Assembly (NCBI GenBank): GCA_030592565.1 | Contig: JAUVIX010000002.1 | Coordinates: forward strand, 1-30,549 | Source of the DNA: Chlorobiota bacterium | Lineage (GTDB): Bacteria; Bacteroidota; Bacteroidia; Bacteroidales; JAADJA01 | Reading direction: 5' to 3' | DNA length: 30,549 nucleotides | Shown: positions 16,664 through 24,631 of the stretch, one piece after another | How positions within the stretch are numbered: position 1 is the first letter of the stretch | Layout of the letters: every line of letters starts with the position of its first letter | Position numbers and translations under genes: made by a program | Notes under the pieces: model-generated | What the model saw: the letters and a program-made list of their open reading frames with translations, nothing else | What the model was told of the DNA's origin: nothing | Databases searched by the model: none

Positions 16664-17755
16664 ATGGTATTTAGTAGAAGAATTACTGAACATCTGCTTG
16701 TCTGGAAGAATAACAGTAATCGCAAACCGCTGGTTATTAGAGGTGCAAGGCAAGTTGGGAAAACAACGGTTATTGAGGAATTTGCTAAAACATATAAGTA
16801 CCACATTTTTTTAAATCTTGAAAAACCGACTGATATATCATTTTTTAATGATAAGGCAGAAGTAAGAACGATTATAGAGTCTCTTTTCCTTGCGAATAAT
16901 ATTTCAATTGATGAAATAGGAGATACAATCCTTTTTATTGATGAAATACAGGAATCTCCGGCTGCAATTCATATACTTAGATATTTTTACGAAGAGTATC
17001 CAAAATTGCATGTACTTGCGGCCGGTTCTTTACTCGAATTTGCAATTAAAAAGGTTCCGAGTTTTCCTGTTGGCCGAATTGAATATATGTATCTTCATCC
17101 TTTAAATTTTTCTGAATATTTAGATGCAGTTCATCATAAAGAAGCTTTAGAGCAATTAAACCAGATACCTGTTAAGTCGTTTGCTCATAATGTATTATTG
17201 GATTTGTTTAATACCTATGCAATAATTGGCGGAATGCCGGAAGCGGTTAAAATTTATCTTGAAAAGGACAGTTTTACCGGATTGCCGAAAGTTTATGAAA
17301 GTATTTGGAGCACTTATCAAAATGATGTGGAGAAATATTCGACAAATTCAACGGAAAGGAATGTTATAAAGCATATTATGTCAATTGCCCATTTATATAT
17401 GGATAGAAGGGTAAGATTTCAAAATTTCGGAAACTCAAATTACAGATCGCGTGAAGTGAAAGAAGCAATGCAGAAACTTAATGATGCGAGAATTATTCAA
17501 TTAATTTACCCGACAACAGATGTTGAAGTTCCTGTAAAAACAGATATTAAAAAATCTCCGAGATTACAACTCTTAGACTCCAGATTGGCTAATTATGCAT
17601 TGGGAATTCAGGCAGATATGATAGGACTGAAAGATTTGAGTACCGCCTATAAAGGTGCAGTTATCCCCATTTTAATCACGCAGGAGCTCATTTCTCTTAA
17701 CACGATACGTGATAAGAAGCCTCATAGCTACGAAAGGTTAAAGAAAAGTAGTTAA
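16664..17755 (+). CDS. AAA ATPase / DUF4143 protein, C-terminally shortened
   Basis: The 363-residue protein begins MVFSRRITEHLLVWK, with Walker A GARQVGKT (residues 27-34), Walker B ILFIDEIQ (89-96) and a sensor-1-type LHVLAAGSLLEFA block, followed by a DUF4143 region (LDSRLANYALGIQ, then ITQELISL). Full-length relatives usually go on for several dozen residues with a nuclease-like 'W-x-R...AEVDF...PIEVK' segment. Here the reading is KKPHSYERLKKSS and then TAA, with no recognisable continuation downstream. The gene has probably lost its C-terminal nuclease-like end by deletion. These ATPases are abundant, often patchily distributed in Bacteroidota and archaea, and their function is not settled. 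Calling it a pseudogene would also be fair. Confidence 0.85.
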   Translation: MVFSRRITEHLLVWKNNSNRKPLVIRGARQVGKTTVIEEFAKTYKYHIFLNLEKPTDISFFNDKAEVRTIIESLFLANNISIDEIGDTILFIDEIQESPAAIHILRYFYEEYPKLHVLAAGSLLEFAIKKVPSFPVGRIEYMYLHPLNFSEYLDAVHHKEALEQLNQIPVKSFAHNVLLDLFNTYAIIGGMPEAVKIYLEKDSFTGLPKVYESIWSTYQNDVEKYSTNSTERNVIKHIMSIAHLYMDRRVRFQNFGNSNYRSREVKEAMQKLNDARIIQLIYPTTDVEVPVKTDIKKSPRLQLLDSRLANYALGIQADMIGLKDLSTAYKGAVIPILITQELISLNTIRDKKPHSYERLKKSS

Positions 17756-17883
17756 TTATTTCACAAATACACATTCCCTTATTTAGAAATTAGACCCGTT
17801 ATAAATAGAAATTGTATTTGTTTGATATTCAGTGATATTTTTAATCATGCTATAATCCCATTTTTATATCTATAAAAATTCTA

Positions 17884-17891
17884 TACTTTTG
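17884..17891 (+). promoter_or_regulatory. -7 box (TACTTTTG) for nfnAB
   Basis: TACTTTTG fits TAnnTTTG and lies 31 bases before the nfnA ATG. A T-rich stretch (17861-17865) sits at the -33 distance. Confidence 0.65.
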
Positions 17892-17922
17892 CCTGCTTTA
17901 AAAATCAAAGAGATAATAAACA

Positions 17923-18750
17923 ATGAATAAAATAGTAGAAAAGGAGTTTTTCTCAGAGAATGTTGCAAAATTTGTCATTGAGGCTCCAGAGATCGCAGTA
18001 TCCCGTAAACCGGGACATTTTGTGATTATCAGAATTGACGAAAAGGGAGAGAGAATTCCTCTTACCATTGCATCGTCGGATAGCGAAAATGGAACAATCA
18101 CGCTGGTAGTTCAGAAAGTAGGTGTTACATCTGCCAAAATGCTTGCATTAGAGGCTGGAGATGTTATTAGGGACGTTGTAGGTCCTTTGGGTGAAGCTAC
18201 CCATATCGAAAATGTCGGAACTGTTCTTTGTGCCGGTGGTGGTGTTGGAGTCGCTCCTTTACTTCCTATTGTTGAAGGGTTCAAAAAGGCAGGCAACAGG
18301 GTGATCACAGTTTTGGCTGCCCGTTCAAAAGACCTCGTTATTCTGGAAGAACAGATGAGAGAATTTTCTGATGAGGTTATAATTATGACCGATGATGGTT
18401 CTTATGGTACTAAGGGACTTGTTACTCACGGTATGGAAGAGGTGATTAATCGTGAAAAAGTCAATCTTTCAGTTGTTATCGGGCCGGCGATTATGATGAA
18501 ATTTGCTGCTCTGACAACTAAAAAATATAATATTAAAACCTATGCCAGTCTGAATACCATTATGGTTGATGGAACAGGTATGTGCGGAGCCTGCCGTATT
18601 ACTGTTGGTGGCAAAACGAAGTTTGTTTGTGTTGACGGACCTGAATTTGATGCACATGAGGTTGATTTCGACCAAATGATGTCTCGTCTTGGTGCTTATA
18701 AAGAACAGGAAATGGAAGCTTATGAGAATTATTTAAAAACTGTTGAATAA
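17923..18750 (+). CDS. nfnA: NfnA: NADH-dependent ferredoxin:NADP+ oxidoreductase, FAD/[2Fe-2S] subunit
   Basis: The 275-residue subunit shows an FAD-binding barrel (PGHFVIIRIDEKGERIPLTI), an NAD-binding fold (LCAGGGVGVAPLLPI, residues 102-116) and a C-terminal [2Fe-2S] site MVDGTGMCGACRITVGG with C221, C224 and C236. D216 may be a fourth ligand, as reported for NfnA proteins. With NfnB it forms an electron-bifurcating flavoenzyme coupling NADH and reduced ferredoxin to NADP+ reduction. The fold is that of PyrK and of SudB, so sulfide dehydrogenase activity is the main alternative name. Its stop is one base before the nfnB start, indicating translational coupling. A -7 box lies upstream. Confidence 0.93.
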   Translation: MNKIVEKEFFSENVAKFVIEAPEIAVSRKPGHFVIIRIDEKGERIPLTIASSDSENGTITLVVQKVGVTSAKMLALEAGDVIRDVVGPLGEATHIENVGTVLCAGGGVGVAPLLPIVEGFKKAGNRVITVLAARSKDLVILEEQMREFSDEVIIMTDDGSYGTKGLVTHGMEEVINREKVNLSVVIGPAIMMKFAALTTKKYNIKTYASLNTIMVDGTGMCGACRITVGGKTKFVCVDGPEFDAHEVDFDQMMSRLGAYKEQEMEAYENYLKTVE

Positions 18751-18751
18751 A

Positions 18752-20236
18752 ATGGAAAAAGTAGCAGAATATCTAAAAATAGAACGCGCCCAGGAATGGC
18801 GGGGTGAACTTCGTAAGTCCATGAAAGCAAAAGAACGGACTTCGAGAGAGCGTGTTGATATGCTTGAGCGTGATCCTGATATAAGGAATAAAAATATTGA
18901 TGAAGTCAATCTTGGTTTAACCGAAGATATGGCATTACTTGAGGCACAGCGTTGCCTTGATTGTCCTAACCCGACCTGTATTTCAGGTTGTCCGGTTGAA
19001 ATTAATATACCCAAATTTATTAAGAAAATTGATGCTCATGATTTTCTAGGTGCAGCAGTTGTTCTTAAAGAGACCAATGCTTTGCCTGCTGTTTGCGGAA
19101 GGGTTTGTCCCCAGGAAAAACAGTGTGAAAATAGTTGCTTCTACACTATAAGCCTTAAAATGCCTGCTGTTGCAATCGGTCACCTTGAACGTTTTGCAGC
19201 TGATTATGAAAGAGAAAGCGGTAAAGTTGCAATTCCTAAAGTGGCTGAATCAAACGGAATTAAAGTTGCAGTTATTGGCTCAGGGCCAGCAGGTCTTAGT
19301 GCTGCCGGAGACCTTCGTAAACTGGGCTATGATGTTACTGTTTTTGAAGCTCTGCACGAAATAGGCGGTGTCCTGAAATATGGAATTCCTGAGTTCAGAC
19401 TTCCAAACGAAATTGTGGATGTAGAGATTGATGTGATGAAGAAAATGGGGATTAAATTTGTAACAAATTTCATTGTCGGAAAAACAGCAAGTGTTGAAGA
19501 TTTGGAAGCGCAGGGTTTTGAAGCATTCTTTATTGGAAGTGGTGCAGGATTGCCAAGATTTATGAATATTCCTGGAGAAAATTTTAATGGGATCTTCTCA
19601 TCAAATGAATATCTGACGCGTGTTAACCTAATGAATGCTGCAAATCCGGATTATGATACCCCGGTATTGTCAGGAAAGAATGTTGCTGTTATTGGTGGTG
19701 GGAATACTGCAATGGACTCTGTAAGAACTGCCAAGCGTCTCGGCGCTGAAAGATCTGTGATTATCTACCGCCGTTCGGAAGAAGAGATGCCTGCTCGCGT
19801 TGAAGAGGTTAAACATGCTAAAGAAGAGGGTATTGAGTTTATGAATCTTCATAATCCTGTTGAATATTTTGCTGACGAGAATGGCAGGGTTAACAGAGTT
19901 AGAATTCAGAAAATGGAACTTGGTGAACCTGATGCTTCTGGCAGAAGAAGGCCTTATCCTATTCCTGACTCAGAATTTGAAATTGATGTTGATACTGTTG
20001 TAGTTAGTGTTGGGGTTTCTCCTAATCCTATTATTCCAAGCAGTATGCCCGATTTAAAAATGACTGATTGGGGAACAATAGTAGTTGATAAGGATACTAT
20101 GCAATCATCAATTCCAGGGCTTTTCGCAGGAGGTGATATTGTTCGTGGTGGTGCTACTGTTATTCTGGCAATGGGCGATGGACGAAAAGCAGCAGCAGGA
20201 ATGCATAAATATCTTCAGGAAATAGTTAAAAAATAA
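18752..20236 (+). CDS. nfnB: NfnB: NADPH-binding, GltD-like subunit of ferredoxin:NADP+ oxidoreductase
   Basis: The 494-residue protein has an N-terminal domain with cysteines for two [4Fe-4S] clusters (C68, C71, C76, C80 in CLDCPNPTCISGC; C115, C119, C125, C129 in CGRVCPQEKQCENSC). The FAD fold AVIGSGPAGLSAAGDL (from residue 173) and the NADPH fold AVIGGGNTAMDSVRTAKRLG (from 312) follow, and it ends with GLFAGGDIVRGGATVILAMG, the GltD/NfnB FAD signature. ATG 18752 is chosen over the in-frame TTG 18743, which overlaps nfnA. A glutamate synthase small subunit is unlikely because no gltB-like gene is present and nfnA is directly upstream. Cytoplasmic. Confidence 0.93.
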   Translation: MEKVAEYLKIERAQEWRGELRKSMKAKERTSRERVDMLERDPDIRNKNIDEVNLGLTEDMALLEAQRCLDCPNPTCISGCPVEINIPKFIKKIDAHDFLGAAVVLKETNALPAVCGRVCPQEKQCENSCFYTISLKMPAVAIGHLERFAADYERESGKVAIPKVAESNGIKVAVIGSGPAGLSAAGDLRKLGYDVTVFEALHEIGGVLKYGIPEFRLPNEIVDVEIDVMKKMGIKFVTNFIVGKTASVEDLEAQGFEAFFIGSGAGLPRFMNIPGENFNGIFSSNEYLTRVNLMNAANPDYDTPVLSGKNVAVIGGGNTAMDSVRTAKRLGAERSVIIYRRSEEEMPARVEEVKHAKEEGIEFMNLHNPVEYFADENGRVNRVRIQKMELGEPDASGRRRPYPIPDSEFEIDVDTVVVSVGVSPNPIIPSSMPDLKMTDWGTIVVDKDTMQSSIPGLFAGGDIVRGGATVILAMGDGRKAAAGMHKYLQEIVKK

Positions 20237-20292
20237 AAGATACAAGATAAAAGACACAATATGCAAGACAGGAGATGCAAGAAGAAAGAGGT
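20237..20292 (+). repeat. Degenerate 7-bp tandem repeat (about eight units)
   Basis: Directly after the nfnB stop the sequence can be cut into eight heptamers of the type AAGATAC, AAGATAA, AAGACAC, AATATGC, AAGACAG, GAGATGC, AAGAAGA and AAGAGGT. The period is clear but the copies are diverged. No terminator hairpin is seen here. Confidence 0.6.
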
Positions 20293-20311
20293 AGGTTGAA
20301 CATTTGCTTTG

Positions 20312-20319
20312 TATTTTTG
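20312..20319 (+). promoter_or_regulatory. -7 box (TATTTTTG) for the DHOD-like gene
   Basis: TATTTTTG matches TAnnTTTG and lies 38 bases before ATG 20358, so the gene can be transcribed separately from nfnAB. Confidence 0.6.
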
Positions 20320-20357
20320 TCTTTATTTTATAATTATGAATTTTAAATCAATAAGAA

Positions 20358-21356
20358 ATGGCTGATTTAACAACAAAATACCTTGGACTTACATTAAATA
20401 ATCCGATTATAGTAGCTAGTTCAGGCCTTACCGATTCAGTTGAGAAGATAAAAGAGCTGGAAAGAAATGGTGCCGGTGCAGTTGTTCTGAAATCTCTTTT
20501 TGAAGAGCAGATATTGCGCGAAGCTGAATATAGAAGGAAAAAGGCCGAGCAGAACGGCATGATGTATGCTGAGTTTTCCGAAACTTTCGACTATATTGAT
20601 CTTCACATTAAAGAAAAGGAGTTGAACCATTACCTCGAGCTAATTTCGAAAGCAAAGAAAGAGGTTATGATCCCTGTCATTGCTAGTGTTAACTGTGTGA
20701 CAGCGCATGAGTGGACAACCTTTGCAAAGGACCTTGAAAAAGCAGGTGCCGATGCTCTTGAGCTGAATATTTTTATTATGCCTTTTAATCTTGATAAGGA
20801 CTGTCATGAAGTTGACAAAATGTATTATGAGATTCTTGAAAAGGTTAAGAAGGAGATTAACATTCCTGTGGCTGTTAAGGTGAGCCAGTATTTTTCAAAT
20901 CTAGGTTTCGTAATTAAAACTCTTGCTGAAAAGGGTGCTGACGGTGTGGTTCTTTTCAACCGCTTCGCAAGCCCTGATATTGATATCGAAAGTGTTAAAG
21001 TTACTCACGCAAACATTTACAGTACTCCCGAGGAGGTGCATAACTCACTTCGTTGGATAGGAATACTTGGAAAAAGAGTTAATTGTGACCTTGTAGCATC
21101 AAATGGTGTTCACGACGGAGAAACAGTTATTAAGTTAATCCTTGCAGGAGCCAGTGCTGTTCAGGTTGCTTCAGCAATTTATAAAAACGGGCCTGAGTAT
21201 ATCCTTGAGATGAAGAAGACCCTTGATAGTTGGATGGATAAAAAGGGATTACTTTATATCGATCAATTCAAAGGTAAATTAAGTCAGGAGAAATCAGAAA
21301 ATCCTGAAATCTTCGAGCGTATTCAGTTTATGAAATACTTTAGCGAGATAAAATAG
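20358..21356 (+). CDS. Dihydroorotate dehydrogenase-like FMN flavoprotein
   Basis: The 332-residue TIM-barrel protein follows the class 1 dihydroorotate dehydrogenase pattern: LGLTLNNPIIVASSGLT at the start, IPVIASVNC, ADALELNIF (N137), IPVAVKVS (K174) and the phosphate-binding end ASNGVHDGETVIKLILAGA. At the position of the usual 'N-x-S-C/S-P-N' active-site motif it has NIFIMPFN, so the normal base-carrying loop is altered and true DHOD activity is doubtful. It has no ferredoxin domain, unlike PreA. It follows nfnAB (NfnA is a PyrK-like protein) and ends at a strong terminator, which hints at a redox link. The substrate is unknown. Confidence 0.88.
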   Translation: MADLTTKYLGLTLNNPIIVASSGLTDSVEKIKELERNGAGAVVLKSLFEEQILREAEYRRKKAEQNGMMYAEFSETFDYIDLHIKEKELNHYLELISKAKKEVMIPVIASVNCVTAHEWTTFAKDLEKAGADALELNIFIMPFNLDKDCHEVDKMYYEILEKVKKEINIPVAVKVSQYFSNLGFVIKTLAEKGADGVVLFNRFASPDIDIESVKVTHANIYSTPEEVHNSLRWIGILGKRVNCDLVASNGVHDGETVIKLILAGASAVQVASAIYKNGPEYILEMKKTLDSWMDKKGLLYIDQFKGKLSQEKSENPEIFERIQFMKYFSEIK

Positions 21357-21374
21357 ATTTTTTATATTCCATAT

Positions 21375-21412
21375 AAAAAAGCCCCGTTCATTTTTGGACG
21401 GGGCTTTTGTTT
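21375..21412 (+). terminator. Rho-independent terminator after the DHOD-like gene
   Basis: AAAAGCCCCGTTCA pairs with GGACGGGGCTTTT across a TTTTT loop, followed by GTTTT. It lies about 20 bases after the DHOD-like stop codon. Confidence 0.9.
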
Positions 21413-21550
21413 TCATATCTACCTGTTTTAGTCAGACATTATAAAAAGCAATGTAAGTAATTGATTTACAATACCAGTATTTTGTATTTGGGTGTCCCCG
21501 TCTACGAAAGCAGGAATAAATATATAATGGTAAAAATCTGCGTAGAACAA

Positions 21551-21656
21551 ATTCCCCTCTGTGTGATAGATTTGTGTGATAGACGAGAGGGGGTGGGCTG
21601 GATTATTGCCTTGGCGGGTTTGCCTGCCAAGGTTTCAGCGTAGGTGGGGGTGTGTA
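21551..21656 (-). repeat. Dispersed palindromic repeat, copy 2 (inverted)
   Basis: The reverse strand carries the family order: ACACACCCCCACCTACGCTG, a TTGGCAGGCAA core and CCCCCTCTCG. CCTTGGC (21609-21615) and GCCAAGG (21626-21632) form an internal hairpin, and GTGTGATAGA is present twice in tandem near 21561 and 21574. The rest of 21413-21805 shows no gene. Confidence 0.75.
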
Positions 21657-21805
21657 AAATCCGAATTATCCCGAGGAATTATATGCCTGAGAATCCTGTT
21701 TCGATAATAAAAATCAGAATAATTATAAATATATTTTATACGGTTGAAATATTGTGTACCTAATGGCACTTGCGTTCAATTGTTTTATGTTTTCTAATTA
21801 TTTAT

Positions 21806-21955
21806 GCGAATCAAGGGTTAAAACGCCAACCTGCTGATATCTAGCCACAAAGACACGAAGGCACAAAGTTATCACTAAGCAAAGTAAAATATTTACTAAT
21901 AACTTTGTGAATCTTAGAGTCTTAGTGACAAAGGATTATTCAACCCTTGATCCGA
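21806..21955. repeat. Long imperfect palindrome of the 'CACAAAGACAC' type, overlapping the nfo 3' end
   Basis: ATCAAGGGTT (21810-21819) pairs with AACCCTTGAT (21942-21951), and CACAAAGTTAT (21862-21872) pairs with ATAACTTTGTG (21899-21909). Between them lie diverged copies of the CACAAAGACACGAAGGCAC and CACTAAGACTCTAAG phrases that I know as frequent intergenic repeats in environmental bacterial genomes. The right arm supplies the last codons and stop of nfo. Confidence 0.75.
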
Positions 21956-22798
21956 GTTATTTACCATCCCGTAAAGCAGCTTTATCTCCTGTGGCCACAA
22001 GCTATCATCAGGTGTTTCGAGTATCAATGGGATATCATCAAAACGTGGGTCGTTCATCAGTCTTTTGAACAGGCCTTCTCCGATAAAACCTATTCCGATA
22101 CTGTCGTGGCGGTCAACCCGGGTGCCCAACTCCTTTTTTGAATCATTAAGGTGCATACCTCTCAGATATTGAAATCCGACAATATTTTCAAACTCCTCAA
22201 ATGTCTTTTTATATCCTTCTTCTGTTTTTAGGTCATAGCCAGATGTAAAAGTGTGGCAGGTGTCAATACAAACTCCAACACGGCTTTTATCTTCTACCCT
22301 GTCGATAATATATTTCAGATGTTCAAACTTATAACCGAGATTTGTTCCCTGTCCCGCAGTATTTTCAATTACGGCTGTCACTCCATTTGTCTTGTCAAGG
22401 GTAATATTGATTGATTCTGCTATTGTTTTTAAACACTCTTCCTCCGAAACTTGTTTCAAATGCGAGCCGGGATGGAAGTTGAGAAGTATAAGTCCAAGCT
22501 GTTCACACCGCTGCATCTCATCAAGAAAAGCATTTCTTGATTTTTCAAGATTTTCCTTTATCGGATGACCCAGGTTAATTAGGTAGCTGTCATGCGGCAG
22601 GATATGTTTTGCTTTATATTCGTATTTTTCACAATTCTTTTTAAAATTGGCGATATTATCTTTGGTAAATGGTTTTGAGAACCATTGTCTCTGATTCTTT
22701 GTGAAAAGGGCAAATGCCTTTGCTCCAATTTCGTGTGCATTGACAGGTGCGTTTTCCACGCCACCAGATGCGCTTACATGTGCTCCAATGTATTTCAT
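21914..22798 (-). CDS. nfo: Endonuclease IV (AP endonuclease)
   Basis: The 294-residue enzyme of base-excision repair incises DNA 5' of abasic sites. All nine metal ligands of the family are present at the same numbers as in E. coli Nfo: H69, H109, E145, D179, H182, H216, D229, H231 and E261. Diagnostic stretches are GAHVSASGG, NFHPGSH, IENTAGQG, VCIDTCHTF, HLNDSK, DRHDSIG and ILETP. The last ~14 residues (DQGLNNPLSLRL) are not family-like and are encoded by the arm of a palindromic repeat, whose sequence also gives the stop codon. It is transcribed divergently from buk. Cytoplasmic; confidence is very high. Confidence 0.97.
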   Translation of the reverse strand: MKYIGAHVSASGGVENAPVNAHEIGAKAFALFTKNQRQWFSKPFTKDNIANFKKNCEKYEYKAKHILPHDSYLINLGHPIKENLEKSRNAFLDEMQRCEQLGLILLNFHPGSHLKQVSEEECLKTIAESINITLDKTNGVTAVIENTAGQGTNLGYKFEHLKYIIDRVEDKSRVGVCIDTCHTFTSGYDLKTEEGYKKTFEEFENIVGFQYLRGMHLNDSKKELGTRVDRHDSIGIGFIGEGLFKRLMNDPRFDDIPLILETPDDSLWPQEIKLLYGMVNNSDQGLNNPLSLRL

Positions 22799-22812
22799 AT
22801 TTTTATTTTTGA

Positions 22813-22820
22813 CAAAAATA
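22813..22820 (-). promoter_or_regulatory. -7 box (TATTTTTG) for nfo
   Basis: The reverse strand reads TATTTTTG, a perfect TAnnTTTG, 14 bases before the nfo ATG. A reverse-strand TTTG at 22835-22838 is slightly nearer than the usual -33 spacing. Confidence 0.6.
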
Positions 22821-22849
22821 GAAAAAGTATTTCCAAATACAATCTTTTG

Positions 22850-22857
22850 TATTTTTG
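22850..22857 (+). promoter_or_regulatory. -7 box (TATTTTTG) for buk
   Basis: TATTTTTG fits TAnnTTTG and would give a leader of about 60 bases before ATG 22926. It forms a divergent pair with the nfo promoter 30 bases away. Confidence 0.6.
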
Positions 22858-22925
22858 AGGCCTGAAAAAATAGTTAATAAATTTTATAGGGCGGGAATAT
22901 TCTGCTCATAACAGCAATAGCTCAA

Positions 22926-24002
22926 ATGGAAAAAGTCGTACGCATACTGGCAATAAACCCCGGGTCCACTTCAACCAAGATTGCTGTGTATGAAAATGAA
23001 ATTCCTGTCTTTATCAAAAACATCAAGCATTCTAAAGAGGAGCTGGATCATTTTAATAAAATAACCGATCAGTTTCAATTTAGAAAAGACCTTATCCTGC
23101 AACAGCTTAAGAATGCCGATATTAATTTGAATTCTATTGGTGTTGTTGTCGGACGTGGAGGACTGTTGAGGCCAATTGAGTCGGGAGTATATCGCATGAA
23201 CGACAGGATGATCCAGGATCTGCGACACAGTCCGTTGGGAGAACATGCCAGCAATCTCGGGGGATTGATAGCTGATGACATAGCGTGCTCTTTACCCGGA
23301 GCAGAGGCCTTTATTGCCAATCCTGTTGTGGTTGATGAGATGGAAGATGTGGCCCGTATTGCAGGCCATCCGAAGTTCAAACGTATTTCTATTTTTCACG
23401 CATTAAATCAGAAAGCTGTTGCCCACGAGCATGCCAAATCCATCTTACGCAAATACGAAGACCTGAACCTGATAGTTGTCCACCTTGGCGGCGGAATCAC
23501 AGTTGGAGCGCACCGCAAGGGAAGGGTTATTGATGTTAACCAGGGGCTTGACGGGGAGGGGCCTTTTTCGCCTGAACGTTCAGGGACTTTGCCCGTTGGA
23601 GATCTTGTAAGACTTTGCTTTAGTGGAGAATATACTCAAAAACAGATAATGAAAATGATAAAAGGTGAAGGCGGTATTGTTGGTTATCTGGGGACTAATA
23701 ATGCTTACGAAGTTGAAAAAGAGGCTGCGGCAGGAGACGAGGAGTCAAGACTCATCCTTGAGGCTATGGCTTACCAGGTCTCAAAAGAGGTCGGTGCAAT
23801 GAGTACGGTTCTGAAGGGCGATGTTGATGGAATTCTGATTACCGGTGGTGTGGCAAACTCCAAATGGTTTGTAAATATGATTGGTGAGCGTGTTCATAAA
23901 ATTGCTCCTGTAAGCGTCTATCCCGGCGAGGATGAAATGAGAGCACTTGCCTTGAACGGTCTTCAGATTCTGAGAGGTGAGACTGTCGCAAAGGAATATT
24001 AG
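22926..24002 (+). CDS. buk: Butyrate kinase
   Basis: The 358-residue cytoplasmic enzyme belongs to the acetokinase/ASKHA superfamily and shows the Buk pattern: NPGSTSTKIAVYEN at the start, VVGRGGLLRPIESGVY, SIFHALNQKAVAH, VVHLGGGITVGAHRKGRVID and ILITGGVANSKWF. It interconverts butyryl-phosphate plus ADP and butyrate plus ATP, the last step of butyrate fermentation; a branched-chain kinase function is the alternative. Its usual partner ptb (phosphate butyryltransferase) is not next to it: nfo lies upstream and repeat DNA begins 8 bases after the stop. It has its own promoter. Length is normal for the family. Confidence 0.96.
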   Translation: MEKVVRILAINPGSTSTKIAVYENEIPVFIKNIKHSKEELDHFNKITDQFQFRKDLILQQLKNADINLNSIGVVVGRGGLLRPIESGVYRMNDRMIQDLRHSPLGEHASNLGGLIADDIACSLPGAEAFIANPVVVDEMEDVARIAGHPKFKRISIFHALNQKAVAHEHAKSILRKYEDLNLIVVHLGGGITVGAHRKGRVIDVNQGLDGEGPFSPERSGTLPVGDLVRLCFSGEYTQKQIMKMIKGEGGIVGYLGTNNAYEVEKEAAAGDEESRLILEAMAYQVSKEVGAMSTVLKGDVDGILITGGVANSKWFVNMIGERVHKIAPVSVYPGEDEMRALALNGLQILRGETVAKEY

Positions 24003-24009
24003 GAGTTGC

Positions 24010-24146
24010 CTTTCCCCCTCTCGGCCTGCGCTGAAGCTTTGGCAGGCAAGCCCTCTGAAGCGAAGCACAACACTCCCCTCTGTGGGATAGCCGGTGGGTA
24101 AGCCGAGAGGGGGTGCGGTAGCTTTAGCGCAAGCGGGGGTGTGTAC
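24010..24146 (+). repeat. Dispersed palindromic repeat, copy 3
   Basis: CCCCCTCTCGG (24014-24024) and CCGAGAGGGGG (24103-24113) are perfect inverted arms. Between them are GCGCTGAAGCTTTGGCAGGC and AAGCCC, and after them TAGCGCAAGCGGGGGTGTGT. It begins 8 bases after the buk stop, so it lies in the buk 3' untranslated region. The remaining part of the gap up to 24369 shows no gene. Confidence 0.8.
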
Positions 24147-24369
24147 TTTCAAACTCGCTTATATATACATCAATTCCTCTCAAAACATTTTCAATATCAT
24201 TGAAAACCCATCATTTGTTTGCCTTTTAAATTTTTCCAAAGGTATATTTCAGATTTAGTTCTGTTGTTTCTTAACTGGCGCGCGTATTTTTTTTATTTTG
24301 GATTGTATGGGATTATTTTGAGCCGGGGTTTCATTATTTGATTTTTGGATAGAATTACACAATTTATAC

Positions 24370-24501
24370 AACCCCCTCCGACACACTGGCCTGCGCACCC
24401 CCTCTCGGCCATCACACCCCTTAATCCCCTGAAGGGGAAACCCCAACGTGCAGAGGGGAGTAAGGCACATCCTTTTCGGCTACAGTTGCAAAATTTGTCA
24501 G
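24370..24501 (+). repeat. Dispersed palindromic repeat, copy 4, ending in a 56-bp module shared with copy 5
   Basis: It has ACCCCCTCCGACACACTGGC, CCCCCTCTCGGCC and a CCCCTGAAGGGG hairpin near 24426-24437. The end, 24446-24501, is a 56-bp module that I align to 26471-26526 with six mismatches. The two modules stand on either side of the gene at 24689-26359. Confidence 0.8.
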
Positions 24502-24516
24502 TCCACACTCCACCCA

Positions 24517-24545
24517 CCGCCACATTTCAGTTTGCAACTGAAATG
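24517..24545. repeat. Perfect 23-bp palindromic hairpin (CATTTCAGTT-TGC-AACTGAAATG), copy A
   Basis: The arms CATTTCAGTT (24523-24532) and AACTGAAATG (24536-24545) are exact complements with a 3-base loop, preceded by CACCCACCGCCA. An identical hairpin with the same lead sequence occurs at 28614-28636. Confidence 0.85.
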
Positions 24546-24631
24546 CCCCATCGCTTCACTACTACTAATTATGACCCCTGCATTGATAACCGACTTTTTA
24601 TTAAAAACCACGTAATAAATCGTGTGTTTTC

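Noticed and set aside
21461..21643. 60-codon plus-strand ORF after the terminator
   Set aside because: Its second half is repeat copy 2, and no signal, family motif or promoter was seen.
23781..24152. 123-codon reverse-strand ORF overlapping the buk 3' end
   Set aside because: Antisense to a clear butyrate kinase gene, and its N-terminal part is repeat sequence.
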